Origin: Adiantum capillus-veneris
Taxonomy: Eukaryota; Streptophyta; Polypodiopsida; Polypodiales; Pteridaceae
Direction of reading: 5' to 3'
DNA: 64,000 nucleotides
Assembly (NCBI GenBank): GCA_014529385.2
Contig: CM043942.1
Location: 62,225,184 to 62,289,183 of the forward strand
The notes beneath the pieces are model-generated. The model was not told the DNA's origin. It ran no database searches and saw only the letters and a list, made by a program, of their open reading frames with translations. Below, one piece after another: positions 10,630 through 22,421 of this stretch; position 1 is the first letter of the stretch, and each line of letters opens with the position of its first letter. Both the position numbers and the translations under genes were made by a program.

Positions 10630-11497
10630 TTGGAATGGGTATCAAGAATGCTCTATTCTGTAGGAGTCCAAGGGCTGGTGACAAATGTACTTAGGGAGAA
10701 ATGGATGCAACCCACACTCCCATATCCTCTCCTAAAGTATGAGGTAATACTGATCAAGAAAAGAGTCAAAGCAAAAGCAACAGAGCCGGTCTATGAAGGA
10801 GATGCCAAGAAGACGGAGGATACAGGTGGAATAGTGAACTCATAAAATCTGGCTCCTAAAGTGCCTAGTTTTTTTGAAATACTTGGTGGAGGCTCCAAAG
10901 ATTATTAGAGATGACCTCCTATTTTGCCCAGTCCCTCGTGTTCTCACTTGGGAAAATCATTTCAGAATCTTGAAGGCTCATCCGAACTGGCTGAAATACC
11001 CGTCTATGCCTGCACCCAAATCAAGAGAGAGAATATGTGTCTCTTATATGGTGAAAACCCTGAAGGGCACCATTAAGATCTTTACAAGCTCTCTGGATTT
11101 TTTGTGCATCATGATCAAAAAAATCTGCAAAACCTTGTTGGCTTGTTTTGAAGTGTTCGCGCCTTCTAAAGCGACGGGTTCTATACTTCTATCAATGGGT
11201 GACACTGTCCTCACTGCAATGACATATGATCTGTCAAAACAACCATCTCCAAAGGTTTTACATCTGCTGTATCAGAGAATCATGTTCCTACCCAAATATC
11301 ACATGCAAGCCTTTGAAGAATCTTTCTACATGGGATTCTTTACTTATGATAGCAAGATATTTGGCCCAACGACCACTTTGGGGAACATCCGGTACGAATC
11401 GTACCTAAAGCTGCACCACCAGGCTTCCACTGACATAAGAGCAGCTCTTACTAAAGTAAGACCAGTCATGTCAAGGACGACATGGATGGGGAAGGGG
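10630..11497 (+). pseudogene. C-terminal part of the broken TE-associated ORF
   Basis: Frames 10630-10845 and 10874-11506 continue the same block. The last holds 210 residues beginning near KYLVEAPKIIRDDLLFCP and ending in the PPT. It contains a moderately hydrophobic helix around FTSSLDFLCIMIKKICKTLL, too weak to call a membrane segment. No known domain is recognised. Its end overlapping the PPT supports the view that it is the last ORF of the LTR element whose 3' LTR begins at 11501. Confidence 0.45.
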
Positions 11498-11500
11498 GAG
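11489..11500 (+). other. Polypurine tract of LTR element
   Basis: GGGAAGGGGGAG sits directly before TGTTGACGG, the usual PPT-LTR junction. Confidence 0.8.
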
Positions 11501-12447
<947 letters not shown>

Positions 12448-12481
12448 ATCCTATAGTTTATTTCCAGTGATCTCTGTATGT

Positions 12482-12485
<4 letters not shown>

Positions 12486-12533
<48 letters not shown>

Positions 12534-12559
12534 GAGCGAGAGAGAGAGAGAGAGAGAGG
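12486..12559. repeat. (GA)n tract, tail of a minus-strand LINE
   Basis: GA repeats with a few interruptions. On the minus strand this is (TC)n, placed just after the 3' end of the decayed LINE at 12560-14480, as with the plus-strand LINE A copies. Confidence 0.75.
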
Positions 12560-14480
12560 GTGCATCTAGAGAATATTGAAAGGGAGGAACCTATCCATAG
12601 AGGAATCATGTAGCTCAAACCCTGCTACCCTCCGTACCTCTTGGATCTCCCCTAATCTGCTACTCGATAACTCGATATACCTCTACTAGTGATGTACCAT
12701 GTATCCCTCCTCTCTGGCTAGTCTTGTCTCTATTCAATCTAGGGATGGAAGAAAATTGTGATTTATCTTTGGATATGTCTCCTAGTGTGTGAGTGTCTCT
12801 CTTAGTAACCATGCTCAATATCATTGAATCTCCAATAGATAGAGGCCAAGACCTCTCTGACCTTGTTATCTCATAACTCTAGATAGCGACCAAAAACCCT
12901 CTCTAAAGAGGCTATGAAACCAGCCATGTATCTCATAGTAAATTGTACAATGCCATATATAGTGAAGCTCTATCTTTGGATCTCTCTAACTCATAGTAAA
13001 TTGTACAATGCCATATATAGTGAAGCTCTATCTTTGGATCTCTCTAACATAGCTGGGATGACCTAGCCTCAACTAAAATTCCTCGATGTTGGTAAGTCTC
13101 AATTTCCAATTGATGTGATGATTTTTTAATGTGTCCAATAGCACATCATAATCTATGGGACAAGTGAGTGTCCATGATGAGAACCTATTCTCTATGACTT
13201 GGAGAAAAGGCTCTCAATACGTAGTCATCTCCATGTCTAGCTCCTCTAAAGGCTATATCCATGTCCTCTATATATCCAATTGAAAAAAATGTTGTTGTAT
13301 AAGTCTAATGACCTCCATCCATGTAATTCCTCCATGTAAACCATGGAAACTTCTCCCCTAACCCTCTACTAATATTCCCATTAGTGTCTTTCCTTGCCAC
13401 TAATTCCAATATATGCCCTAAAACTATGGGGAAGTTCCTTGTCTTAAATTCATAAGTTCTCGAATGGGAATAATATCTCATTCTTTGAAGTTCCCTCAGA
13501 AGCACCTACATCCAACCTAAGTATTCCATTACAATTCCCTTAGCACTCCATATTTCCACAATGATCACTCTTAGATCTCTATAAACAATCCATTTTCCCA
13601 CCTTTCTAGCCTCAAAAAGACGTGGTATGCATTCTTTCTTGTGCGCTACTTGAGCATGTGTAAGTCTTCTTTCAAACTACTTTCTTGTTCTTCAAGGTGT
13701 GTCGATGTGAGAGAAAATATTTCTTTCTGTTCAAATCAATAAAATTTGTTATAAGCGGTCTCTCTTTTGATGGACCTTTTCCTACTCTTCATGCATCTAT
13801 GGGTCATTTTTCTATTGCCAAATTTTAAACATGAAGCCAATGCATCATTTTTTGGACTCGTCCTTTTTCCATCCCACACACAAGGCAAAGGGCTAGCTTT
13901 TTCCTTTTTCCTTAATTCTATCATGTTAGTGTTTTACTCATGTTGTTTGACCACATCATTCCACATCTTTAATAAAAGGCTTTAGCTCTTTTATTTTCCC
14001 TTGTAAATGCAGACTTGATGCACTACTTTGAGTTGTCTCGCTTGTATTGAGATTACTCTTACATACAATAGGTTTTTCCTCAAGGTCTTCAATCAATGCA
14101 ACATACACTTTTCCATTTTTTATTTCCCCAACTCAAAAATAGCATCATACAATTCTTTTGCACCGTAAAGTCCATTACATTCACCTCTACTCTCAAAACA
14201 GAATGTATTTTTCATTTTAGAGCCACGTACATTGCAAGGTAAAATTTATCAACCATCTCCTTTTGCAAGGCATTCCTCAAGTGTGCACACGAATCATTCT
14301 TGTAAGCTTCTATGGCTTCATACATAACTCTTTGCATCTCCTACCTCATAAGGCTTAAAGTCTCCAAATTCAATCTTAATTACCACTTGCACTATTTCAT
14401 ACATGAATTTATCTTTCATTTTAGAAAGCTCCCATGCTCTTTTCACTCTCTATAGAAAAGGACATGCCACTTGCAAGCCG
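12560..14480 (-). pseudogene. LINE A relative (A0), internally deleted
   Basis: On the minus strand, from high to low coordinates, several pieces match LINE A. PSKERPLI plus a Lys-rich stretch near 13760 and AQVAHKKECIPRLFEARK near 13650 match the ORF1 C-terminus. CNGILRLDVGASEGT near 13530 matches the start of the endonuclease. MDTHLSHR near 13175 and IELHYIWHCTIYYEIHG near 13020-12930 match the C-terminal zinc-knuckle region. The RT is missing, so endonuclease start and C-terminus are joined by deletion. The part at 13900-14480 (for example KRAWELSKMKDKFMYEIVQ) may be the ORF1 N-terminal half but does not clearly align. Stops and frameshifts are many. Confidence 0.65.
12932..13047. repeat. 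58-bp tandem duplication (2 copies)
   Basis: The 58 bases at 12932-12989 recur without change at 12990-13047. The unit lies inside the zinc-knuckle region of the decayed minus-strand LINE. Perfect identity in a badly decayed sequence means the duplication is recent. Confidence 0.97.
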
Positions 14481-14900
14481 AGAGTCTTGGAAAACCCCCT
14501 ATTTACAACTCATGTGAAGTAAAAATGACCCCCCTTCATACACTTATACAACATGTAGTTACTAAAATTATTATGCCCATAACTTATATTTTAAGGTTTG
14601 GTATAGTTTCTCACCTTCAAGTTCAAAAGATCAAACTCGATGCCATACAAGTTACACTTTTAACGTCAGTACCTTGAAATAGAGAAGACGTAGGAGATGC
14701 AAAATAGAGAAGGAGTAGCCACATGCACTTTATCGTACTCACAAATATAGACTTAGACTCACTCTCGAAAGTTACTCAACAAGACTTGGCAACATCGAAA
14801 TGGTTGCAATGGCAGAAAAGTTCACACACATCTACACAATTCTGGACATAAGACTTGAAATGATGGCAAAGAAGAAAGAAGCATGCAGTAAGTAGTAGAA

Positions 14901-14902
<2 letters not shown>

Positions 14903-14989
<87 letters not shown>
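14903..14989. repeat. (TC)n(AC)n compound microsatellite
   Basis: (TC)n at 14903-14960 joins (AC)n at 14961-14989. On the minus strand it reads (GT)n(GA)n and follows the LINE B 3' end at 14990-15098. Confidence 0.97.
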
Positions 14990-14992
<3 letters not shown>

Positions 14993-15095
14993 TTGTAAAT
15001 CTATTTTGATTAATTTACAAGTGGAAAACCTCAAAATGAGGAAAATCCACCAAAACGATAATATACAAAGGGAGGAACACAAGAGTGCTATGTAA

Positions 15096-15098
<3 letters not shown>
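14990..15098 (-). mobile_element. LINE B 3'-terminal fragment
   Basis: A 109-bp piece between two compound microsatellites. It holds CCTCAAAATGAGG (15029-15041), a 5-bp stem with a 3-base loop also found beside (AC)n at 23405 and, with one change, at 32271. A second inverted repeat, ACTTGTAAAT with ATTTACAAGT, flanks a short loop at 14991-15022. Read on the minus strand it is the very 3' end of the L1-type LINE B, truncated to about 0.1 kb. Confidence 0.7.

Positions 15099-15172
<74 letters not shown>
15099..15172. repeat. (CT)n(CA)n compound microsatellite
   Basis: (CT)n to 15138 then (CA)n to 15172. It lies at the 5' truncation point of the minus-strand LINE B fragment, consistent with that fragment having inserted into an older tail. 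Confidence 0.97.
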
Positions 15173-15173
<1 letters not shown>

Positions 15174-15371
15174 TGGTACTTGTCTTTATGTTTATGGTTA
15201 AAAGAAAACTAAACTTCCCCGTACTGCTGTCATCTCGGCTATGTATTTCCACTCAAAATATGGCTTTATATCTTTCCTAGCTACACTAAGTCAGTATCCA
15301 CAGTGGGAAGGAACCCCTAGGGTTATGATGGTTGGAAGTCCTTAGTTGGAAGCTATATTAACGTGGGTACA

Positions 15372-15505
15372 TGTAAGGACATGGGTCCTATGGGCAAGGC
15401 CACCGGCACGGCCAGACAGTGTTCGGATAGTGTGTACGCTAGGGGGAGGCTATAAGATAGCACGGTTGGGTGGAGACTAGCACACGCATTACCACCACCC
15501 TTTCA
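15372..15505 (+). mobile_element. G1 5' LTR (134 bp)
   Basis: Runs from TGTAAGGACATGG to CCCTTTCA. Contains GGCTATAAGATAGC, a possible TATA box, at about 15449-15462. Compared with the 3' LTR it has an extra 11 bases near 15421-15431. Confidence 0.9.
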
Positions 15506-15506
15506 C

Positions 15507-15518
15507 TGGTATCCAAGC
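15507..15518 (+). other. G1 primer-binding site (initiator Met tRNA type)
   Basis: TGGTATCCAAGC lies one base after the 5' LTR. It resembles TGGTATCAGAGC, the usual plant PBS complementary to initiator methionine tRNA, with two or three differences. Confidence 0.65.
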
Positions 15519-15546
15519 TATTTTTTGGAGGAGGCTAAAAGCTTCT

Positions 15547-15548
<2 letters not shown>

Positions 15549-15588
<40 letters not shown>
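15549..15588. repeat. (TG)n microsatellite in G1 leader
   Basis: Twenty TG dinucleotides shortly after the PBS. Confidence 0.97.
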
Positions 15589-15590
<2 letters not shown>

Positions 15591-15844
15591 TGATGTCCTG
15601 CTTCTCTCCCACGTTCAGCAGACAGCGACTTCTCCGCTGCGCAGCAAAAATAAGGCAAGCATAGTTTTCTGTGCGAGCAATGCGTGGACAGGAAGCGACA
15701 GCAACCGACTGTGCCCGCCCCCACAGCGCACGACCAAGGAAGACAACCAAGGTAAACTCGACCAATAAATCGATGGCATCAAAGCTCCAAAGGCATTCAT
15801 TGGTTTTGTTGGTTGGGCATACAAGAATGCCCGCTTAACCCTTG

Positions 15845-15912
15845 CATGAAGGAGGGTTGAACCCACCCCATGAGGGTAAGAGGCCAACACTTTACCATGA
15901 AGCTATTGGCCC
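15845..15912 (-). other. tRNA-like segment, possible SINE head
   Basis: On the minus strand the segment starts GGGCCAATAGCTTCATGG. It has an A-box-like TAGCTTCATGGTAAAGTG (15888-15905) and a B-box-like GGGTTCAACCC (15854-15864) spaced as in a tRNA. Between them CTCTTAC could be an anticodon loop with CTT. Stem pairing is imperfect, so it is not a working tRNA. A tRNA-derived SINE remnant inside the G1 leader is the best reading, but no SINE 3' end is identified. Confidence 0.4.
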
Positions 15913-16288
15913 TTGTTGTGTTAACAAGGAAAGATAGTCTACTTGTATTGAAAGGAAAACTAGAAGGAAAGGGAAAGCTTCAAACTTCAAGGAAGTAACT
16001 TCACCCTTCCTTTTCACTTCTTGCAGGAAGGCAAGTTTTCTTCCAAAAGTTCTTTTTTCCTCAAGGAGGTACTTCAAAGTGAAAAAAATCCTTCACAAAA
16101 ACGAAGAGTTTTTGTGAAGAATCATCAAAGGTGTTCTTACAATGAACGACAAGTGAAGCGCTCAAATTCTCGCAAGGCGAGGTTCGCATGCAATGCAAAT
16201 CGCGGAGCATACAAAACACAAAGACTTCAATTTCTCAAGGTACAAGTTGTCGTCTTTTTTTCTCTCTTTGCATTAGTGTGTGTTTACC

Positions 16289-17440
16289 ATGGCCAGTAAG
16301 GATATCCCACCTACACACACGTTTGATTTTGAGCAGGTAGATCAAAATCAGGGCACCACGGGTGCTGCTGACACTAATATGCATGATGATGATGATCTAG
16401 GAGATCATGGGCTTGTAGGTATGGCTTCTTTCAAGACTTTGGAACATCGCCAAAGAGTACTTGAAAGCAACCTCTCTGTACTCAATGCAAATGTTACCAA
16501 TCTTACGGAGTTACTTGTGAAATTTATGAATTTACAGACGACTCAAGGAGCCACAAGTGGCACGGTTCAAGGGAACCAAGCTCGCACGACTCAAGGAGTC
16601 CAAGAGACAAATATTGCAGAAGGTAGCAATGCATTACTTAAGAATATCACCATTCCTGAGTTTCACGGGGAAGAGCATGATCGCAACAAGGATGCGATCA
16701 ATACGTTCTTATACAAATGGAGTGATATTCATAGATTGAGACACACCCCGGATATAAAGACGACTATGAAAACAAGTCTATCTCTTAAAGGAAACGCCTA
16801 TAAGTGGTGGATGGCATTTCCAATAGATGCTCGTCCTTCATCTTGGGCTACGTTTCAAGCTTCTTTCTCCAAAGATCTTTTGGACTCCAATGAAGAAGAT
16901 AAGAATTGGTTAGCATGGGATGCATGCCGCATGTCTGGTCTCTCTCTCACACAGTACCTTTCGAAGTATCGGAAAATCACATTAAAACTAGAAGGTCTAG
17001 ATGAATTCCAAAAGATATGGGGTTTTAATAGGGGTCTTGACAAAGACTATCGTCTTCATGTCAAGACCCAATATCCAAAAACTTTGAAAGAAGACATTAG
17101 TCATGCACAAAGACATGATGATGACCAAGAGAGGAAAGGAAATGTTCCCTACTCTAAGAATACTTTTGCTAAGAGCAATGTGGCTAAGAGACAATGGCGA
17201 GGTAGATCTCCCACACGTTCCAAAGGAATAAGAGACCATCTACCTCTCCACGCCCACAAGAGGCTAAGAAGCCTAAGCAATCACGAGATACTCTGCGTGG
17301 GTCTCTCAGCACTGTTGATTTTGAGCATGCAAAGAAACACAATTTGTGTTTTAGATGTCTTTAGGACCAACATAACAAGAAAGATTTTCCTCTTTTGCAA
17401 GGCAAAGAAAAGGCCATGTACACGGTGCAACACCTCACAT
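16289..17440 (+). pseudogene. G1 gag
   Basis: The first ATG in good position is at 16289. The product is an acidic N-terminal region (HDDDDLGDHG), a coiled-coil-like segment, then the capsid: ITIPEFHGE, SLKGNAYKWWMAFP, WATFQASFSKDLL and LTQYLSKYRKITLKLEG. A frameshift near 17225 leaves a spurious C-terminal tail. In the other frame comes a nucleocapsid knuckle reading NLCFRCL, a stop, then QHNKKDFP, in which the last cysteine of CX2CX4HX4C is phenylalanine. Gag packages the element's RNA; this copy would be truncated before the knuckle. Confidence 0.85.
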
Positions 17441-17480
17441 TAGATTCATCTCTAAATATTGTGTTGTAGAGGTTCTTCAT

Positions 17481-18059
17481 ATGGAAGAAAAACACAAGTG
17501 TTGTGTGTCTGCTTCAATGTGGCAGCCCGCCTTTGGCCCCCATGATTTTATTCGCATGCATGGCACTATTAACGAACAACATGTTCTTATTTTAGTGGAT
17601 GATGGTGCAACTCATAACTTCTTGAACTATAAGCTAGTCAAGAAATTGAAGCTTACACAGACTCCTTGCTCTCACAAGTATGTGGTGGAGCAAATGTCTG
17701 CGAATGATAAAGAAGTATGGGACACGGTAGTTCAAGGTGTTGAGCTTATTGTTGAAGATCATACGATGACCCTTGACTTCCAAGTTATGAATATGGACCG
17801 TGCTGATGTAGTTTTAGGACATGAGTGGCTGCATGGTTTAGGAAACACATTGCACACTAGTCATGAACACAACTCCTTATCCTTTATGGAAAATGGTAAA
17901 CATGTGCTTTTGCTTGGTGAGAAAAATATACCATCTGCACCTCTTATATGTACAGCCGAGCTTTCTATTTTGCAGAAAGAAATTTTAATAGATGAAGTCT
18001 TTTTGTGTTACTACTCCAAGTCTTGTGAATTCTCAAGAGCAAAGTGCGGTGAATTCTAG
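17481..18059 (+). pseudogene. G1 aspartic protease
   Basis: Retropepsin-like domain. LILVDDGATHNFLNY holds the active-site motif, with DDG replacing the usual DSG; the catalytic first Asp is kept. The second block VVLGHEWLHGLG is typical (hydrophobic-LG-x-xWL). The frame closes at 18059 just as the 10-residue repeat begins, probably through a frameshift near 18000. Confidence 0.85.
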
Positions 18060-18150
18060 TAATGGTATGCAAAGTGCAATGAATTCTAGTAATGATATGC
18101 AAAGTGAAATGAATTCTAATGGTATGCAAAGTGCAATGAATTCTACTGAT
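18025..18150 (+). repeat. 30-bp coding minisatellite between G1 protease and RT
   Basis: Units at 18049-18078, 18079-18108 and 18109-18135 (27 bp) encode variants of xNSSNGMQSA. A shorter relative precedes (18025-18048, VNSQEQSA) and a partial unit follows until a TAA near 18154. Related VNKSNEQSA follows at about 18159. This is an expanded linker. Confidence 0.9.
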
Positions 18151-18303
18151 AAATAAAGTGTTAACAAATCTAACGAGCAAAGTGCTCTCAATTTTAACTC
18201 TATAGAGCAACGTGCAACTATTGTAAAACAAACATTACAGGAATTACAAGATTCTCCATCCTAGCATAACTCTAGTTTACTTTCTCCTTTTGCACGGCAA
18301 AAG

Positions 18304-19650
18304 ATGACTCACTTATTCACAGAGTATAGTGATGCGTTCTCAAGTGATTTACCACCGGGTTTACCCCCTACACTTGATGTGCAGCATGGCATAGATGTCT
18401 TGCCAGGCACTAAACCGGTGAGTAAAACACCTTATTGTATGAGTGCTAAAGAAGCCAAGGAGGTTGAAAGTCAGTTAGCTGACTACCTCACTCGTGGTTT
18501 CATTAGACCCAGCACTTCGCCTTGGGCATCACCAATTCTATTGGTAAAAAGAAAGATGGTACTATGCGCATGTGCGTAGATTATCACGAATTAAATGCGA
18601 TAACCATCAAGAACAAGTATCCTCTACCTCGAATGGATGAGTTGTTTGATCAACTCCACGGGGCAAGTTGATACTATACAAAGATAGATCTTCGTTCAGG
18701 ATACCACCAGGTACGTATCCTACTACAAGATATCTCCAAAACTACCTTAAGAACACGGTTTGAGCATTTTGAATTTTTGGTTATGCCTTTTGGTCTAACC
18801 AATGCTCCAGCTACATTTATGACACTCATGGATAGTGTCTTACGTCCCTATCTTGAAAAATTTGTTGTGGTTTTCCTTGATGACATTCTCATTTATAGTA
18901 AGACTGAAGATGAACACATAGAACACTTACGATTAGTGTTTGAACAGCTACGAGCTCACGCATTGTATGCTAAGCAAAGCAAGTGCGATTTCTTTAAAAC
19001 AAAGATACATTATCTCGATCATGTGATCTCTTATTATGGCATCAAGATGGACAATGACAAGGTCGCTGCCATTCTTCGATGGCCACATCCCAACATGGTT
19101 GAGGAGCTTCAAATATTTTTAGGCATGGCTGGATTTTATCGACAGTATATCCATGACTATGCCAAAATCATTGTTCCTATGATGGATCAACTTAAAGAAA
19201 AAGGTAAGACCTTTTCTTGGGAAGAAACTCAAAAACGCAGTTTCGAACAGCTCAAGGGAGCTATAGCCACTGCTCCCATCCTAGCAATCGTCGATTCACT
19301 TAAGTCGTTTGTGGTAGAGACTGATGCTAGTGATAAAGCCATTGGTGTGGTACTTCTCTAGGAGGGAAGACCTATAGCCTTTGAAAGTAAAAAGTTAGAT
19401 AGAGCTCAACAGAATTATTCTGTCTATGAGAGAGAGCTCTATGCCATAATTCACGCTTTACAAAAGTGGAGACACTATTTATATGGTGTCGAGTTTGAAT
19501 TAGTTTTTGACCATGAGAGTATCAAATGGTTTCCTACTCAAACAGACTTGAAAGGCCATAAATCTAGATGGACAGAAATCCTTCAATATTATAATTGTAA
19601 GCTACAATATCGCAAGGGGTGATATAATGTAGTAGCGGATGCACTAAGTC
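18304..19650 (+). pseudogene. G1 reverse transcriptase and RNase H
   Basis: RT begins with FTEYSDAFSSDLPPGLPP and GTKPVSKTPYCMS. A frameshift near 18550 interrupts ILLVKKKDG. It continues with KIDLRSGYHQVRI (catalytic Asp in IDL) and LVMPFGLTNAPATF, then VVFLDDILIYSK with both catalytic aspartates (about 18874-18885). RNase H follows from FVVETDASDKAIGVVLL, stop at 19359, then SVYERELYAIIHALQKW and NVVADALSRMP. Stops at about 18669, 19359 and 19620 break it. All catalytic motifs survive, so decay is moderate. Confidence 0.9.
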
Positions 19651-19652
19651 GG

Positions 19653-20993
19653 ATGCCTCAGATTAATTCACTTGCTTTCACAAAACTAAAGAGTAGATTT
19701 TTGGAGTCATTACGTGGCAAGTGTGCACAAGATCAATCATATGCTAAAGTGTGGAGTGCAGCTTTAAAAAGGGATCCCTCACACTCACATGTCTCTGAAC
19801 AGTCAAATCAACATGTCTTTGCATGCGCAGATAGAAACTCCAACACACAGATCTCCACCCCTACTCAAGAAGAGCTTAAGCAATGGAAGATTTCCATTGA
19901 TGATGGCTACTTACTCCACAAAGGTAGAGTATGTAGGAACCAAATCTTATTTGAGTGTCACGATAGTCCAAGTACTGGTCATCCAGGTATCCGTAAGATG
20001 TATGCCTTAGTTCGACGGCAATTTTATTGGCCGGGCTTACATCATGATGTTCAAGAGTACATACTAAACTGCCAACAGTGCCAAGTCAATAAAGCAGAGT
20101 GCCTCAAGGTAGGTGGACTTTTACATCCTTCAGAGATTCCACAAGGTAAGTGGGAGAGTATCTCTATGGATTTTGTAGTAGGACTACCTACTATAAATCG
20201 TGGCCATGATGCTATTTGGGTAATTGTAGACCGTCTCACAAAGATGGGCTGATTCATTCCCACTAAGGCTACGGTTAAGACACCGGAATTAGCACGGCTA
20301 TTTGTAGAGAAGATATATATAAATTTCTACGGTCTTCCAGCTAGTATCATTAGTGACAGAGATCGAAAGTTTGATAATCACTTATGGAGAGTTGTGTTCC
20401 AAAATTTGGAAATTAAACTTAATCTAAGTACGGCTGATCATCCAGAAACGGATGGTCAAACAGAAAGAGTTAATCAAGTGCTAGAGGATATTCTACAAGC
20501 GTACGTTAGCAAGAAGAAAACCAATTGGGAAGACCACTTACCTATTTTGGAATTTGCTTATAGTAGTTCAAAGCATGCGACTAGAGGGTTTAGTCTACTT
20601 ATGCTTTTGTATGGATTTCAACCTAGATCACCCGTTACGGTGGGGTTGGCTAAGGAGAAGATACAACAAGCGAAGGATTTTCTCCAAGACCATTTTGACA
20701 TGCTTCGAGTTACTCTACAGAATGTTAAGCAAGCTCAAGATCGATATAAGAAGTATGCAGATAAGCATCGACGTCTTGCTACTTTCGAAGAAGGAGACAA
20801 GGTTTTCCTCAAAGTTTTGGAGCATTCAGAAAGTCTGAAGACGGGAAAAGTTGGTAAACTTTCACCACGCTATTGTGGACTGTTCACCATTCTCAAACAT
20901 ATAGGTCAAGTGGCCTACAAGTTAGCTCTTCCAGAGCACTCACAAGTTCATCCTGTTTTTCATGTTAGCAGTTTACGAAAACAGCTAGGATAG
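19653..20993 (+). pseudogene. G1 integrase
   Basis: The zinc-binding domain is complete: H in ECHDSPSTGHPG and cysteines in LNCQQCQVNK. The core has Asp in SISMDFVVGLP, Asp in IISDRDRKFD and Glu in DGQTERVNQVLE, the full D,D(35)E set. One stop (near 20250, in RLTKMG*FIP, W to stop) splits the core. The C-terminal domain ends in LSPRYCGLFTILKHIG and VHPVFHVSSLRKQLG. Target-DNA joining would need the stop to be absent. Confidence 0.9.
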
Positions 20994-21017
20994 AATAGTA
21001 ATGTCATTGACACAGGT

Positions 21018-21230
21018 GTGTTGGTTGACCTTATCGCACCGCCAAGTATTCCTCATGATCCCGAAAAGATTTTGGATTCTCATGATCTTTGCACCAGACA
21101 TCATGTCAGACGACAAGTGTTGGTAAAATGGCTAGATAGACCTGAAGAAGATTCTACATGGGAGAATGTCTCCCATGCACTTAAGAAAAAAATTTCTACG
21201 TTCATTTTCGAGGACGAAAATGATTCTCCA
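21018..21230 (+). pseudogene. G1 chromodomain
   Basis: VRRQVLVKWLDRPEEDSTWE at about 21108-21165 matches the chromodomain core (xxYLVKWxGxxxxxxTWE). Chromodomains of chromoviruses steer integration to heterochromatin through histone marks. It follows integrase after one stop at 20991. Confidence 0.85.
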
Positions 21231-21255
21231 AGGGAGGGAGGGGGGGGGGGGGGGG
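21230..21255 (+). other. G1 polypurine tract
   Basis: GGGAGGGAG runs into a long G tract ending three bases before the 3' LTR start TGTAAGG. Confidence 0.85.
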
Positions 21256-21258
21256 TAA

Positions 21259-21381
21259 TGTAAGGACATGGGTCCTATGGGCAATGCCACAGGCACAACC
21301 TAACAGTGTGTACACTAGGAGGAGGCTATAAGATAGCACGGTTGGGTGGAGACTAGCACAAGCATTACCACCGCCCTTTCA
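21259..21381 (+). mobile_element. G1 3' LTR (123 bp)
   Basis: Same TGTAAGGACATGG start and CCCTTTCA end as the 5' LTR, about 92% identical apart from the 11-bp indel. Confidence 0.9.
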
Positions 21382-22203
21382 GTAAAATCTTCTTACTCTA
21401 TAATTGGGCCTCACCTACCCTGCCTTGCTAAAGGCGCAATGGCTACTCTGCTCTACTATGACGGACCGCATCAGAGGCGGCTACATGTTGTGGCTTCCCC
21501 AAGAGGAGTAGCACATGGCCTACTCGGTGCTTGGGATGATAATGATTCTGTGCGCTACTCACCATAAGTGATCATGATCTACCTTCTCCTGCTTAAAGAG
21601 GTAAGGGCGCATTCTGTCCCTTACTTAGCCTTGTGTGTGTTTTACTTGCATAAAAAGTTAGGACTGTGTGTGTTTGTTCACTCTCCGCTATACCAATCAT
21701 GAAGATTGCAACTCAACCAACACACGTTGGCTACTATTTACTGAGCTTGATATTATGGTTTTTCTCTCCTTTTTTCTTACTTGTCTTTAGGATAATAAAA
21801 ACAGTCGGGCTTATTGGTTGGTGTACCCTATCGCTTAGCCTAGTAAGGCCCACTGTTGGTTGGCTTTATTTGACACTTCGAGGCACTACTGGATATGTGG
21901 TATATTGATCCTCGTTGCTTAGCTGGTTAAGGCCCACTGTGTGTGTTGGCTATGCTTGACAGTACGTGGTAATGGTTGAATGGTCTAACACTTTTGGGCA
22001 AGCTATGATCCTGCAACTGGTTTTCGGTTCTGAGTAGCTCTGAGTAAACTATTCATTGGTTTGATTAAGTTATACCTTAAACATTGGGGTACTTTATAGT
22101 GGTTGTTGCCGCTTGGCTTGACAATACAATACTCTAATGATTCAATGTCTGGATAGAAGACATAGTACATTGCATACTGTTCAAAAAAATCTTTTGGGGA
22201 TGG

Positions 22204-22421
22204 AGGGGTATACCCTAGATGTTTATTGGTATTGGACTATTTACTATTACTAGTTGTTTCCTCTAACTTGATGCAGGTCGCGCAAATACTGGCTAATTGG
22301 GAGTTGAGGGGTATAGCCCAGCTAAATACTAGTGTTGGACCTTTTTGATACTGGTTGTTTAGAGTTTGGGGGTATGCCCCGGTTGCGTACTGATGTTGGA
22401 CTTGTTTGATACTGGTTGTTT
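22204..22421. repeat. Diverged minisatellite, about 60-bp unit, three copies
   Basis: Three units each begin GGGGTAT(A/G)(C/G)CC and end with a variant of TACTGGTTGTTT, at 22204-22260, 22306-22361 and 22368-22421. The first two are separated by about 45 unrelated bases. Confidence 0.65.

Larger units (their letters stand above)
15372..21381 (+). mobile_element. Ty3/gypsy chromovirus G1 with very short LTRs
   Basis: Complete element of 6.0 kb: 5' LTR, PBS, gag, protease, RT-RNase H, integrase, chromodomain, PPT, 3' LTR. The flanks GTACA (15367-15371) and GTAAA (21382-21386) fit a 5-bp target duplication with one change. The LTRs are only 134 and 123 bp, far below the several hundred bases usual for chromoviruses. 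They differ by about 10 substitutions and an 11-bp indel. The coding region has all expected domains in order but several stops and frameshifts, so the copy is not autonomous now. Confidence 0.9.
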
